Shown: positions 38,164 through 48,336, counted from the stretch's first letter. The stretch is 64,000 nucleotides of DNA from Rhizoclosmatium globosum (GCA_002104985.1 MCGO01000025.1:186001-250000), one strand, 5' to 3'. Program-made: numbers and translations. Notes: generated by a model not told the origin, from the sequence alone.

Positions 38164-39833
38164 ATGTCTGCTGCCCTTCAAAAGAACACCGCCGCTACTA
38201 GTACCAGCACCACAAATAGTTCAACTCAGCCAACAAACAGTCTCCCGTCCGGAGGCGACTTTAAGAGAAAAGCAAGAAAGGTACCTAATGTGAAACAATC
38301 GTTGCTCTGAACAGTCTCTGACGCCTCCTCAAACAGAGAGATATCGTCATCAAAGACGACCCCGTAAGCTTCCGCAATGCCTTTTTGGACTTGATTGAAG
38401 AGGACACAAACATCGATGGCTTTTGGGTGATCCTTGAAGGAAGCTGTGAAAAGCTCGATTATAAGCGCTATGGAGATACTTTGTTTGAGATTCTCATTGC
38501 TGGCGGTATCGTAGGTGTGTTATCTTGCTGCTTTGCTCATGGGACGAGGGTATATCAAGTGATGTCACTTGTCGTCTCTTACTGGCCTTCGCTCTCCTTT
38601 CGCAGTTCCTTCAGCCATTTTTACTAACTCAAAATATTCTTGTTTTCAGCTCCAGGAGGCGCTATTGTCGATGATGGAGCCAAGATTATGCCCTTCTCCA
38701 TCTTCGAATGCGAAGACGCTGTCGCCCCCGTCCGCCAACGTGTCGAGATGATTATGTAACTATTTTGAACTCGTGTATTTCGTGTTTTGCAAGGCGTCTT
38801 AAGCTTTTTCCTCCTCTACTAGCAAACTCGTTCGTAGATACAAGTACATTGAAAAGAAGCTCCAAGAAACGATTTCGCACTTGCTCCAATACGTCAACAA
38901 GTTTGGCGCTGCGAACGCACACAAGTTTGCCACTGCGGTTGGTTTGCTTGTCTCTGGACAGTTGATTCCCTTGGCCGTTGTGTCAACCCTCCTCAAGGAC
39001 CACCTTGTCAAGGATGGCTCCAGCATTAACTTCCTCACCACCTTGTTCCAGACTTATTTGTTGGACCAACCAGTTGATCAGTTGATTACCCTTTTGGGTC
39101 GTGTGAACCTTGTTGACGACAAGTTGCTCGAGTTTTTCCCTGTCAACAAGCGTTCTGACGAGGCTGTTGCAAAGCACTTTGAAGGTGCTGGTTTGAAGGC
39201 TTTGGTGGAGTACAACAAGAAGAGAAAGGCCGATGTTGTGAAGGCGAAAGTTGCCGAGGAAATCAGAGAGTTGATTGCGGGTGGAAAGTCTCAGGCTGAT
39301 GTGAGTTATACCCGGCATTGTTCCTTTAGCTTTTACTGACTTACCTTCTACAAGATTGCGGCTCTTACAAAGAAGGAAATGAAGGCCAACTCCTGGACTG
39401 AAGCTGAGACCGCCACTTTCCTCTGGGACACAATTGTTTCTTCGGTTGAGTGGAACTCTAAGCCTGACGGCTTCGAAATCCAGTTGGTGAAGACTTTGAA
39501 CGTAAGCAGTTTATTTCCACAAATGAAGCTCATAATTTCTCCTATTTAGACCTACCCAAAGCTCCTTGAAGCATTCTGTACTTCGCCAAAGTCGGAAATC
39601 AGCCTCCTTCAGAGAGTTCAGTTGCTTTGTTACCAGGATGCTCGCTTCATCAAGCACTTCCGTACCATCGTCACTGCTTTCTACAAGCACGACATTGTTT
39701 CCGAGGGAGCTATTTTGTTTTGGTTCGAAAAAGTGGAGGTGCGATTCCTCAGGGCAAGGCTGTGTTCTTGAAGCAGATGGAACCTTTCATCGAGTGGTTG
39801 AAGGCTCAAGAGGATGACAGTGATGAGGAGTAA
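38164..39833 (+). CDS. BZW1: BZW/eIF5-mimic protein (W2 domain), one-base frameshift near the end
   Basis: Translation regulator that competes with eIF5 for eIF2/eIF3 through its W2 domain. Read: Thr/Ser-rich N-terminus, FKRKARKRDIVIKDDPVSFR, DLIEEDTNIDGFWVILEGSC, IKLVRRYKYIEKKLQE, a long HEAT-like middle, then W2 (TETATFLWDTIVSSVEW, QLLCYQDARFIKHF). The last stretch (SGGAIPQGKAVFLKQMEPFI) ends in acidic SDEE. It is in another frame and joins exactly if the run of five A at 39728-39732 were six; no intron of plausible size fits there. Five introns. BZW1 versus BZW2 cannot be told apart here. Confidence 0.9.
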
Positions 39834-39948
39834 AGTCAAATGAGCAGGAAAGAATCACTTTATTATTATTTTGTTTGGTGAAGCAATACATTACTTTGCC
39901 ACATTCAGTTGAACAGCCACATTCATTACAGGCAGAACTCTCACCAAA

Positions 39949-40553
39949 ATGGATCAGAAACTTCTATTCAACAACCTCTCATCCATCCGAGTCGACAAGA
40001 AAGATGTCGCATACGCCTTCTTGGTTGGATCCCGGGCTTGGGGAACTCACACACAACATCCGATTTTGATGTTATTGTTGTCGCACACAAACCAACCTCA
40101 ACACCGTCTTCTTCTCATACTCAGCAATGTGATTTCACCGTTCTTGACAAATCAAGTTTCGCTACCAAGATTGCAGAAGGATCGTTTCTTGAAACTCTGG
40201 GCCTCTACACTCCAACAGTCATTTTCGTTGATGCGAAATTCGAACCGACTCTAAAAGCACTCAAGCAATCGGTTAAAATTGAAGCAGTTCAGCGATGGGT
40301 TTTAGAACGTTGTGAAAGGGACAACGAAAAGGCTGCAAAGTTCTCAGGAAAGGGTCAGTTTCGCGCTGCTTTAAAAGTCAAATGTCATTCAATTCGAATG
40401 CGTTGTTTGACTGACCGTTTGAGAGCTCTGATACAAAGTCAAGGAAGTCAAATGGACGATCTTTCCTCACTGGCAGATACTCTTTCATTGAGGAGTGTAA
40501 ACAGTGAATATGAATGGAATACGCTGTTATTGGAAACTGATGAGCTGGAATGA
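39949..40553 (+). CDS. Small nucleotidyltransferase-like protein, one-base frameshift in the active site
   Basis: The minimal nucleotidyltransferase signature is present: LVGSRAWGTHTQH then SDFDVIVV. This is the G-S-x(8,9)-D-x-D pattern that binds metal and nucleotide. The two halves are in different frames. One extra T at about 40058-40061 (CATCC to CATTCC) restores the normal spacing of five residues between SRAWG and SD. The remainder (DFTVLDKSSFATKIAEGSFLE, helical C-terminus) resembles bacterial-type predicted nucleotidyltransferases; substrate unknown. About 200 residues, single exon, 115 bp after BZW. Being intronless in an intron-rich region, it could be an old bacterial acquisition, but that is a weak inference. 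Confidence 0.6.
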
Positions 40554-40597
40554 ATATGATTTGTCTTCCCTTTCCTTATTGAATAATGTGACGATCA

Positions 40598-41404
40598 ATG
40601 AGAATGAACGCAGCGAATAGAAACGGAAACAAGAAGGATTACGGATTTTGCAAGGCAGGAAGCTACAATTTGCAAACAGAATGTGCCATCCATGCAACCC
40701 TGGGTTCTATTGTTCAAATGGAGTCCAGTGTCTTGCGGGGAGCTGGTGTCCACGTGAAATGCAAACTCCAACAGCCCTGATGGAGCTACATCAAACAAGC
40801 AATGTGTTTGTAACAGCGGGTATTCTGGACCTGCGGTTGGTGATTTTTACACAAATATTGAGTTTGAGTGCTGAAAATCCTGAATAAGGGTGGATCTTGC
40901 CAATCAATCTCAGCTTCCTCTTCATGTTCTGCAGGTTATTACTGCAACAAGGGAGCTTGTTCTGTTTGTACAGCTGGTTACTTTTGTCCTGGCAATGGTG
41001 AACAAGCACAATGTGCCAGTGGGGCAACCAGTGCAGGTGGGATATCCTCAACGACGAAAGAAGCTTGTGCATGTAAGGATGCGTTCACTGGTCCAGTTGG
41101 AGGACCCTGCACGCCAAAGCCAAGCTGTGTTGCTGGTGAATATATGGCATCCAATGGAAGTTGCGTCGCTTGTGAAGCAGCCTACAATTGTGCGGATGCC
41201 AAGACGAGGGTTAAATGCCTGCTTTGAGTTTGAGTAACACGGATGCGCAACAACTTGGACAATGTGCCTGCCAGGCAGGATATTACGGAAATCTGGTAAG
41301 AGAAATAGTGAGAGGATTTAAGGATAGAGACTAAATGGATTTTTTAGGGCGAAACATCGAATGATGGAGTTACAACTGTCGTAATTCCTGGTGTTAGATT
41401 TTAA
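40598..41404 (+). pseudogene. Broken Cys-rich protein with GCC2/GCC3 (ephrin-receptor-like) repeats
   Basis: At least four frame segments each carry parts of the same repeat type: CHPCNPGFYCSNGVQCLAGS, NKQCVCNSGYSGPAVG, then the longest one from about 40880 (SAGYYCNKGACSVCTAGYFC, CVAGEYMASNGSCVACEAAY) and, after a further one-base shift near 41218, GQCACQAGYYGNL. Such repeats belong to large extracellular or ciliary membrane proteins. There is no signal peptide and no membrane segment, so this is a fragment. Several shifts in 800 bp favour a pseudogene, although homopolymer errors like those elsewhere in the window may add to them. Confidence 0.6.
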
Positions 41405-41790
41405 AACTGATCGTGTGTTAGATGTTTGAAGTATTTTCAACAGTTAAGAATGAAACAGAACGGGAGTCAATCAACCTTCCTTTAATTATTCATTCTTAAA
41501 TTAAAACGCCTACAATGGCTTCGGTTTCAATAAAATATCTCGCGAACGTGTGTAATGCAACCATTGGTTGTTTTGCTGACTCAGTGTACTTCAAAAGTAG
41601 GAGATGCAGCAAGGACAATTGCACAATAGTATAAAGCATCTTTCTGTCTCTGATATCATGTCAAGAATGAGCTATCACTTTTAAGAGTGACGAAGGCGTT
41701 TTGAGAAAGGGAAATCACACGGGGTTTGGGTGGAGGCTCCAATAGGCTTGGAGCAAAAAGCATCTCCATTTTGCACAGAGTCGACCCCAA
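41405..41790. other. Intergenic, nothing recognised
   Basis: A/T-rich upstream region of the WSC gene; no conserved frame, repeat or RNA gene seen. Confidence 0.4.
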
Positions 41791-43233
41791 ATGAGGGATT
41801 GCGCTCTTCTCGTCCTTCTCGCACTAGCAGCATCGGTTCCCACCGCCGCGCAGCTCACGCCGTATGGATGCTACTCGTTACCGGGGATACCGGGAGATGC
41901 GAAGCTGATTGACCCGATGACGCCCGAGGCCTGTGCGACCCGGTGTGGATACAAAGGCCTTGCCCTGATCGCGCCGGTCGTCAGCAACCGGTACCAGTCG
42001 CTGTGTTCGTGTGCGCTGTACGAGCCGGCGAAGTCGTCGTTCCCGTGCACGGAGGTGTGCCTAGGTGTGTTTTCGGTGTTCGTTGTTTGGTGGTGTTCGT
42101 TGTTCACTGTTGATGAGTGCGATCGATTGCTCGGCCTTGACTAACTCCAACGCTTTCCTTTCTTTCTCAGGTGCCGCAAAGCCCGATGTCTCTTCGCCCT
42201 GTGGCGGCTGGTCAAATGGACAGGTGGCCTGGAGCGGCTACGGCATCCCATTCACTACCACAACAACCACTACAACCACGACTACCACAACGACAACAAC
42301 CACAACCACTACCGAAAACAGAATTCAACCTCCTCCGCAAACACAAGTCCTACCTTCACCTCAACCAACGCTACCTGTCCCTCTTATCACAACGACTGAC
42401 AATGGCTCGGGAGGCTCTGCATCGTCAACAGGTGTTATCCTTAACTCTTCAACAATTACTGGGGCAGCAGGCCATGCCACGGGAACTACTCAGTCGTCAC
42501 ATCCGACATCAGCAACGAATCCTATCACCCCAAACGACCCTATCCTGTCAGCTGGGAGTATTGCAGGAATTGTTATTGGATGTTTAATTGCCCTTGGGCT
42601 CTGTTGTTTTGCCGGCTACTACCTGTATCGTCGAAGAAATGCGGAGAAAGCCGACAACCCTCATTTGCAACAGAATCCACCGATTCCAAGCGATTTAATG
42701 AGCTTTTACGGTACTTCGAAATATCAAGTACTCGATAACCAATCAACCCACGGAGCCGCATCTCTGGCGCCATCCTATCCAATCTATCTACCTCCGCCAC
42801 CTCCGCCGACAGTCTCCAATACTGTCAATGTACCTATTCAATTTCAGAAAAAGTCTACAATGTTTCAAAGTCTATTACCTAAAAAATCGGTGGGAGAAGG
42901 GGTGGAGCTTATTCCATCATCCCGAAGTTTGTCTCTGAACTCAGAAGATTCAGGAGAACGAATTCGACGAGCGGGATATCCTCTTGGAGCAATGCCAGAT
43001 GGTCTGCGGAATGATTTGGACATCAATCCGATTCTGGTGCGTCAAGCGTCAGCGATAGCGGGAAATATAAACCAAGGCGGTTTATTCAAGAGCAATATGC
43101 ACAATCTTCATATTTGGATTCTTCTGGTATCGGAAGAACTACTCAGACAATGAGTGCAGAGTCTTCCGTGTTTATGAATGTCTTGTTGCACAACGTTAAC
43201 AATGACAACAAAGAGTTTACCCCACGAAAATAG
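41791..43233 (+). CDS. WSC-domain single-pass membrane protein 1, probable one-base frameshift in the tail
   Basis: Signal peptide (MRDCALLVLLALAASVPTAA), then a WSC-type Cys domain beginning YGCYSLPG with CATRCGYKG, CSCALYE and CGGWSNGQ. One intron near 42063-42170 joins CLG to AAKPD. A mucin-like Thr tract of about twenty residues follows (42256-42315), then a Ser/Thr-rich stalk, one membrane segment (SIAGIVIGCLIALGLCC), a YLYRRR stop-transfer and a long Ser-rich cytoplasmic tail. In fungi this architecture is that of cell-wall stress sensors signalling through Rho. As written the frame ends at 43153 with a hydrophobic stretch (HNLHIWILL). Adding a T at 43085-43086 instead gives a Ser/Gln-rich tail ending at 43233, which fits the composition better. 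Confidence 0.75.
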
Positions 43234-43621
43234 TTTGTAGATAGATCATTTTAATAAAGCGTTGGATGCTTTATCCCTGTCAAATTGGAGAATAATTCTC
43301 CACCTTGATTAAGGCAATGTCATGACGGTCAGTTGATGAAACTTCCAATCAAGAAGCATGTTGCCCAGAAATAATGCAGAAGATTCCTTATTTATCCGCT
43401 GCTGAATAATGGCGTGCGCGAGTTTCGGTACGTCGTCAACGAACCAACGACCTGCCATACAACCAACAGCTCAACCGATTCACCTCACAAATCTGCCAGC
43501 ATTAATGTATACTTATCATGTGTAGTTGACTTTGTCGTTAAATGAATCAGCACAACCGTCACCCCTTCCCACAACCACCAACTATCTCTCCCAACTTCCA
43601 AACGCCTGCCGCCAAAACACG
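43234..43621. other. Intergenic between WSC gene 1 and the tRNA fragment
   Basis: An AATAAA (about 43253) probably ends the WSC transcript; otherwise nothing recognised. Confidence 0.4.
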
Positions 43622-43671
43622 TGAGCAGAGTGGGATTCGAACCCACGCCTACGAATAGATCACGGCCTTAA
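43622..43671 (-). tRNA. 3' part of an interrupted tRNA-Leu(AAG) gene
   Basis: Reading the minus strand from 43671: anticodon loop TTAAGGC (anticodon AAG), anticodon 3' stem CGTGA (43664-43660), a class II variable arm with a CTA-TTCG-TAG hairpin, T arm GTGGG-TTCGAAT-CCCAC (43646-43630, perfect 5 bp, contains the B box), acceptor 3' strand TCTGCTC (43629-43623) and discriminator A at 43622. No 5' half lies next to it. The missing half is at 47,897-47,928 on the same strand; the acceptor and anticodon stems of the two parts pair over their full length. Confidence 0.85.
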
Positions 43672-43896
43672 CCGTTCATTGTGAAAGTGTGTCAATGTTC
43701 AGTTACAGTTAACCCAGCCCTCTGAGTTGCCCAAACATAAATAGTACTCCTCGAGCCTTATTTGGGTTCTCAAAATTATGGAGAATTGTTTTCGAACCAG
43801 ATTATTGGTCAGAATCAGGTCCCTGAGAGTGTGTACAACTACAACTACATTTGTTTTAATTCATAATATGTGAAACTCAATAATCATTCAACTTTG

Positions 43897-46247
43897 TCAT
43901 AATACGTGGTTTTTAGCTCTCAGAATTTTTCGGGTTTTTTGAAATTCACTCCAAAACCAATCATTATCGCCTGTGGTGGAGCCTCCTTCAGTTATAATAT
44001 GGTCCGAATCCAGTGGTGATTTGGTCCGGTTGTTATAGTTTGTCCCACCCCCAAGTCTACCTCTCTGTTCGACCACTTCCGCCAAAAGGCTGCACACTTT
44101 AAGCCCATTAACGAACGCAGATTTGATCCCATGAGGTGAATTGCCAGCGCGTAGGTATGGAATAGTACTCTTCAATTCCTGAAGAGTGCAAGACGCTGAC
44201 GTTCCACGGGGTACGTTGACTTTGGTCGTGGTATGGATGGTCAGACGATTTGGGATTGGAATCAAAGTCTCCACTGTGTCGTACCGTGCACCACTCAAAA
44301 AAGTGAATCTGACCTATTGAATTTAATTAGAATTTAATTAGACAGATTTTGGATCAGAAGACTCACCTCATTTTCTGAGAATTTTGTGGCATGTGGATCT
44401 ACAGTTGTCGAGACTCCACTCTTTATTTTCCTCCAACGCCTATTGCCGGAATTAACGTCTGCACATAGTTTATCACCGTAGGCTTGAAGCAGCGAAATAT
44501 GAGCAAACGGGCAGCTTTCAACATTGGGGAACAAAAATTCCACATCCATATTTGGACATATAGTCTTAGCCCGTTTCAAAGCGAATGCATAAAATGCTGA
44601 GTTGTCGACTACTACAGAATCCCGAAGTTCGTCTTTGAACATGCCACTCTCAAGAGTAACAGACATCAGTCCCCCACCTCCACATTTATAGAGACAGCCT
44701 GCCAGAATTCGAACTGCTTTCCCCCCAATATCTCTTTCCTTCTGAATTACAATAGCTTCTTGAGCTGCTTCTGCAGATTGTTCGGACAATGGATGCGTGT
44801 TCATCGAGTCCCTGAAACAGAGAATAAGAGCACGGAATTTGCTTGCCTTATCCAACCCTGATGCCTGAAGATTAGCTAATAGCCTTTCAATGAACTCCTC
44901 GGCCTTTCTTTCAGTCTTGGGATTCGCAGTCACATTACACGAATCCCTGTGCGTGATTTTGCCCTTGAGCCAGTTCAAATACACCGGATCAGAGATTTCA
45001 ATATGGCCTGTTCCCCAAGTCCAAGTTGGCAACTTATGACAATTTTTGCATGTCCAAACAGTACCAACAAAATGACTTGTGTTAGTGATGGTCGAGCAAC
45101 GACAGCATGGAACTTTGTGAGAGTCCAATACGTTCACAGCCACTTTTTTCTTGTTCAGTATTGTGAAAACTTGAGGCTCCAAGGTTCCTTCAATGTGGAC
45201 GTTTTCAATTTCGGCACCCACATCAATATCTGACCTAATTTTCTGCCAAAATGCTTAGTGGTTATTCAATAATCTCAGTAATTTACCTTAATACCCAGCT
45301 TGATAAGATCATCTGTGTCGGCGTGCACTTTGTGATGAAGATCCTCAGTTTCAACTAAATTAATTACTTTTGTTAGCCAAGTTGAATGTTGGGTCTGACA
45401 AACTCACTCGTATTTCCGAGTAGCTTCCTCGTTAAGATTTTTTTGCCAAAGAGATCGGAGGCGGAGGTTGGTGTTTGATGGAAAGTAAGGGGGGAAACTA
45501 AATGCATGTCAAGACTCAAAACGTGTGTGAGTGTGTCAACTCACCATCAACCTTCTTGAAAACATGCACCCTTTCCTCCTCAACGCCATCCTCAAGAGAA
45601 ACAAGCCTACAACCCAAGTCCTCAACTTCTTTGACTTCAAGGTATGCAGTATCAAGAGCAATGCCGATGTTGCCATGAACCGTATTTTCATTGCTGAGCA
45701 TCACATCCTCAAGTGCAATGGCCTCAACGTTGGAGTCTTCGTGGTTTACATCCTCAAGATTCATGTTCGATCTGCCTCGCTTTTTGTCATTACGAGCAGC
45801 AGCTTCAAGTTTTCTGGAGTCACAATGCAACACGTTTGAGTGTTCGTCAAATGCCTCAACTTCAAGAATGCTGTATGCCTTCACTCCTAATATCCTATCC
45901 ACAGGTAGTGCTTGGGGAACCCCAAGATCTGCGTCTTAAGATGAATTTTTTTCAGTGAACTTTTACATATGGGGGCTTGAGGCAGTACCTTCTTTCTCAT
46001 GAATGATCCACTGAGAATATGTTCTTGCGTACTCAATAAGGATTGTCTCCAGTCGATGGGCAGCATGGCTTGTCATTCCAGTCACAGACTGGATAGCCCT
46101 TGTAAATTCTCTACTGCGGCGGCCGGGATATACCAACAAAGGGTTGTCATCCGCAAGGTTTAGGGCGATGACTTCGTCGTAGAATGTTGGCCGGGAAGGA
46201 GGGGGTCGGATATGTGAACGAGGGGGTGTGCGTTCCAAGTGACTCAT
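43897..46247 (-). CDS. Unknown 699-residue protein with zinc-ribbon-like motif, carried by the tRNA-Leu insertion
   Basis: Six exons on the minus strand (46247-45989, 45934-45545, 45497-45408, 45354-45287, 45242-44367, 44313-43897) joined by five GT-AG introns of 44-54 nt. The sum is exactly 700 codons including TGA, with no stop or frame break. N-terminus: Pro/Arg-rich (MSHLERTPPRSHIRPP), then a helical stretch (SHAAHRLETILIEYARTYSQ) and an acidic middle. At about residues 316-340 is a CCRC...CKNC pair like a zinc ribbon. The rest is mixed alpha/beta, with a Gly-rich CLYKCGGGGLM segment. I do not recognise the family. As the only gene of the insertion, it is the candidate for its mobility protein, but no DDE, reverse transcriptase or recombinase signature can be claimed. 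Confidence 0.75.
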
Positions 46248-46707
46248 TTTAGGAAAGCAATCAGAAAAACGCAAGCACTTCAAACCATCTGCCCAAACCA
46301 ACCACCACCAACGACGACACGACAACCAACCACGGGACTGAGCAAATGCGAAGTCGAGATAGATGATATCGGCAGCAACAACAACGGTCTCGCCGGCAAA
46401 GTGGGTCGACTTGGTCTCGCTCTCTTGGCCGAGACTTCCTGTTAGATCAAACGTCAAAGTCGTCGCTTGTTGTGCCCGTCGACACGGACTTCACTCGTTT
46501 CGGACGTGTGGACAAAGCCGCCTTCGATATACGAAAAGATGTCAGAATCGGCGTTGCAAACAAAATAACCACGCGAGCCCATTCACCTCTTTGCCTGTGT
46601 TTTGCCTTTGATCAACTGTGGCTCCACTGGCCTCCCGCCGACCAGGACGGATACGCAGGAAAGAGGCAGAAGCATTTGAAAGATGAAGCCCTGCGTAACA
46701 TAAGCTG

Positions 46708-47027
46708 TGACGGCTCTTTGTGTCTTCCTGGTTGGCTCTTTGTCTCTGTATAGCTCCTGACGGCTCTTTGTGTGGCTCTTTGTCTCTGTATAGCTCTTGA
46801 CGGCTCTTTGTGTCTTCCTGGTTGGCTCTTTGTCTCTGTATAGCTCCTGACGGCTCTTTGTGTGACTCTTTGTCTCTGTATAGCTCTTGACGGCTCTTTG
46901 TGTCTTCCTGGTTGGCTCTTTGTCTCTGTATAGCTCCTGACGGCTCTTTGTGTGGCTCTTTGTCTCTGTATAGCTCGTGACGGCTCTTTGTGTCTTCCTG
47001 GTTGGCTCTTTGTCTCTGTATAGCTCT
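46708..47027. repeat. Minisatellite with alternating 50- and 40-bp units
   Basis: Seven units in the order 50-40-50-40-50-40-50 bp, each starting TGACGGCTCTTTGTGT and ending TATAGCTC(C/T/G). The short unit lacks CTTCCTGGTT of the long one, so the true period is 90 bp. Units are almost identical, which implies recent expansion. On the minus strand the 90-bp period keeps one frame open as a 30-residue repeat, but no ATG precedes it. Confidence 0.9.
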
Positions 47028-47380
47028 TTGTTGCTGACTCTCTGTTGCGTGATGGCTCTTAACTTGAACAAGCTGAGTTTTAAATTTGCTTAATCCCTAC
47101 TCAAACCTAAAATACAGATGAAGTTATTTTATGGTAATGGTGATGTGTTCAAGAAGCTGACAGAATACCTTTGCATTAACATGATGTCGACGAAGTTGTA
47201 ACTTGTGTTGACATTATCAATTAGTGAATTGCAATGTCTAAACAGTTTCTGATTATAGGAAATATAGGGTTTTGAAAATTCGTTCTGGCTGAAGCACTTA
47301 TTGTCAATAATATCCAGTTGAATGCTTAAAGGTAGTATTTTACATAGGTCATGCATTGTTTTAATATATTTTGTAGGATT

Positions 47381-47630
47381 CTTTGAAACATTGAGTACTC
47401 CATCATCTTATTTTCGGCACTGCTCTTTGAAACATTGAGTACTCCATCATCTTATTTTCGGCACTGCTCTTTGAAACATTGAGTACTCCATCATCTTATT
47501 TTCGGCACTGCTCTTTGAAACATTGAGTACTCCATCATCTTATTTTCGGCACTGCTCTTTGAAACATTGAGTACTCCATCATCTTATTTTCGGCACTGCT
47601 CTTTGAAACATTGAGTACTCCATCATCTTA
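47381..47630. repeat. 44-bp perfect tandem repeat, 5.7 copies
   Basis: Unit begins CTTTGAAACATTGAGTACTC and ends CGGCACTGCT. Copies start at 47381, 47425, 47469, 47513, 47557 and 47601 (the last is cut after 30 bp) and appear identical. There are no spacers. It lies in the non-coding part of the insertion. Confidence 0.92.
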
Positions 47631-47896
47631 CTCATAAGTTAAAATATTACATTGATCTTGCATTCAACTGAGGGGCCAATGTTTCAAGTATATACCTGTG
47701 AGTGCTTTCAAAAAGATCTACTGCGTAACTTATATGTATACGACAGAATTAAAGATAACATTTGACATTTACAACATTTGTACTTCAGAAATACCAACAA
47801 CATCGATGAGATCAGATGAATAACCCGCTTTGTTTCCAGACCTCTTCTCGGGAAATTCCAGCAATATTGTTCTCCTCAACTCAGTCAACATCCTGT

Positions 47897-47928
47897 CGTG
47901 ACGCCTTAGACCGCTCGGCCATCTGCCC
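47897..47928 (-). tRNA. 5' part of an interrupted tRNA-Leu(AAG) gene
   Basis: Minus strand from 47928: acceptor 5' strand GGGCAGA, TG, D arm GCC-GAGCGGTCTAA-GGC (contains the A box TGGCCGAGCGG), G26, and anticodon 5' stem TCACG ending at 47897. After that the sequence leaves the tRNA pattern. GGGCAGA pairs with TCTGCTC of the 3' part (six Watson-Crick pairs and one G-U), and TCACG pairs with CGTGA (five of five). With A and B boxes 4.3 kb apart, normal Pol III transcription is not expected. Confidence 0.85.
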
Positions 47929-48336
47929 GTATGTAATTAATGTGTGCATTGAATATCACTCTAGCTCTTTCTCAACTCGTACCTGTTCTACGCATTCTTC
48001 ACACTTAAAAGCTGATAGTCTTGTGCTACTGCCAACAATTTGTAATGCCAATTTAATGCTTTTCGGGTCTTCCACGATGATTCCACCTTCAAACACCAAT
48101 TATTCCGAGTAATATCAAAAACATGATGAAACCCAATAGCTCTATACAATATGATCTATATAAAAGACAAAGTTGTCATAAACTGTATGGAGTTACTGTC
48201 AAGAAAATGATTTTAAGTTCTTGTTCACATTTTGGCCAAAACTTACGTTACGTTCGTGCTACCGAATAAGTAGTACTCTGCCATTTTAATCTTCTCATTC
48301 ATAATTTATTGTCACAAATCTACTTGAGAGCTGGAG
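47929..48336. other. Intergenic upstream of WSC gene 2
   Basis: Original flank of the tRNA gene and 5' region of the next gene. A/T-rich, with no recognisable feature. A signal-peptide exon of the next gene could hide here but was not found. Confidence 0.4.

Larger units (their letters stand above)
43672..47896 (-). mobile_element. 4,225-bp insertion inside a tRNA-Leu gene
   Basis: Bounded by the two tRNA parts, so its ends are known within a few bases. It breaks the tRNA exactly between anticodon stem and loop. Contents: one intact unknown gene (43897-46247, same strand as the tRNA) and two perfect minisatellites (46708-47027, 47381-47630); the rest (about 46248-46707, 47028-47380, 47631-47896) has no recognisable gene. 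Both junctions show ACG (TCACG/ACAGG at the 5' side, GAACGG/TTAAGG at the 3' side), a possible 3-bp duplication or microhomology. I found no convincing terminal inverted repeats, no poly(A) end and no LTR. The class is unknown. Elements that target tRNA genes are known in eukaryotes (for example Dada DNA transposons, and Dictyostelium TRE elements near tRNAs). Confidence 0.7.

Noticed and set aside
43672..43760. A second 5' tRNA half directly upstream of the 3' part, making an ordinary intron-containing tRNA
   Set aside because: No sequence within 100 bp pairs with the acceptor strand TCTGCTC or provides a D arm; the only fitting half is at 47.9 kb.
43897..44313. Tyrosine-recombinase box II in the last exon of the insertion gene (SPHGIKSAFVNG ... 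GRLGG)
   Set aside because: Only a loose H-x-x-K pattern; the invariant Arg and a well-placed catalytic Tyr cannot be shown, so no recombinase call is made.
47381..47630. CRISPR-like regular repeat
   Set aside because: Units are directly contiguous with no unique spacers, and the DNA is eukaryotic; it is a minisatellite.
47816..48112. Plus-strand open frame of 98 codons
   Set aside because: It runs antisense over the tRNA 5' part and shows no domain; judged chance.
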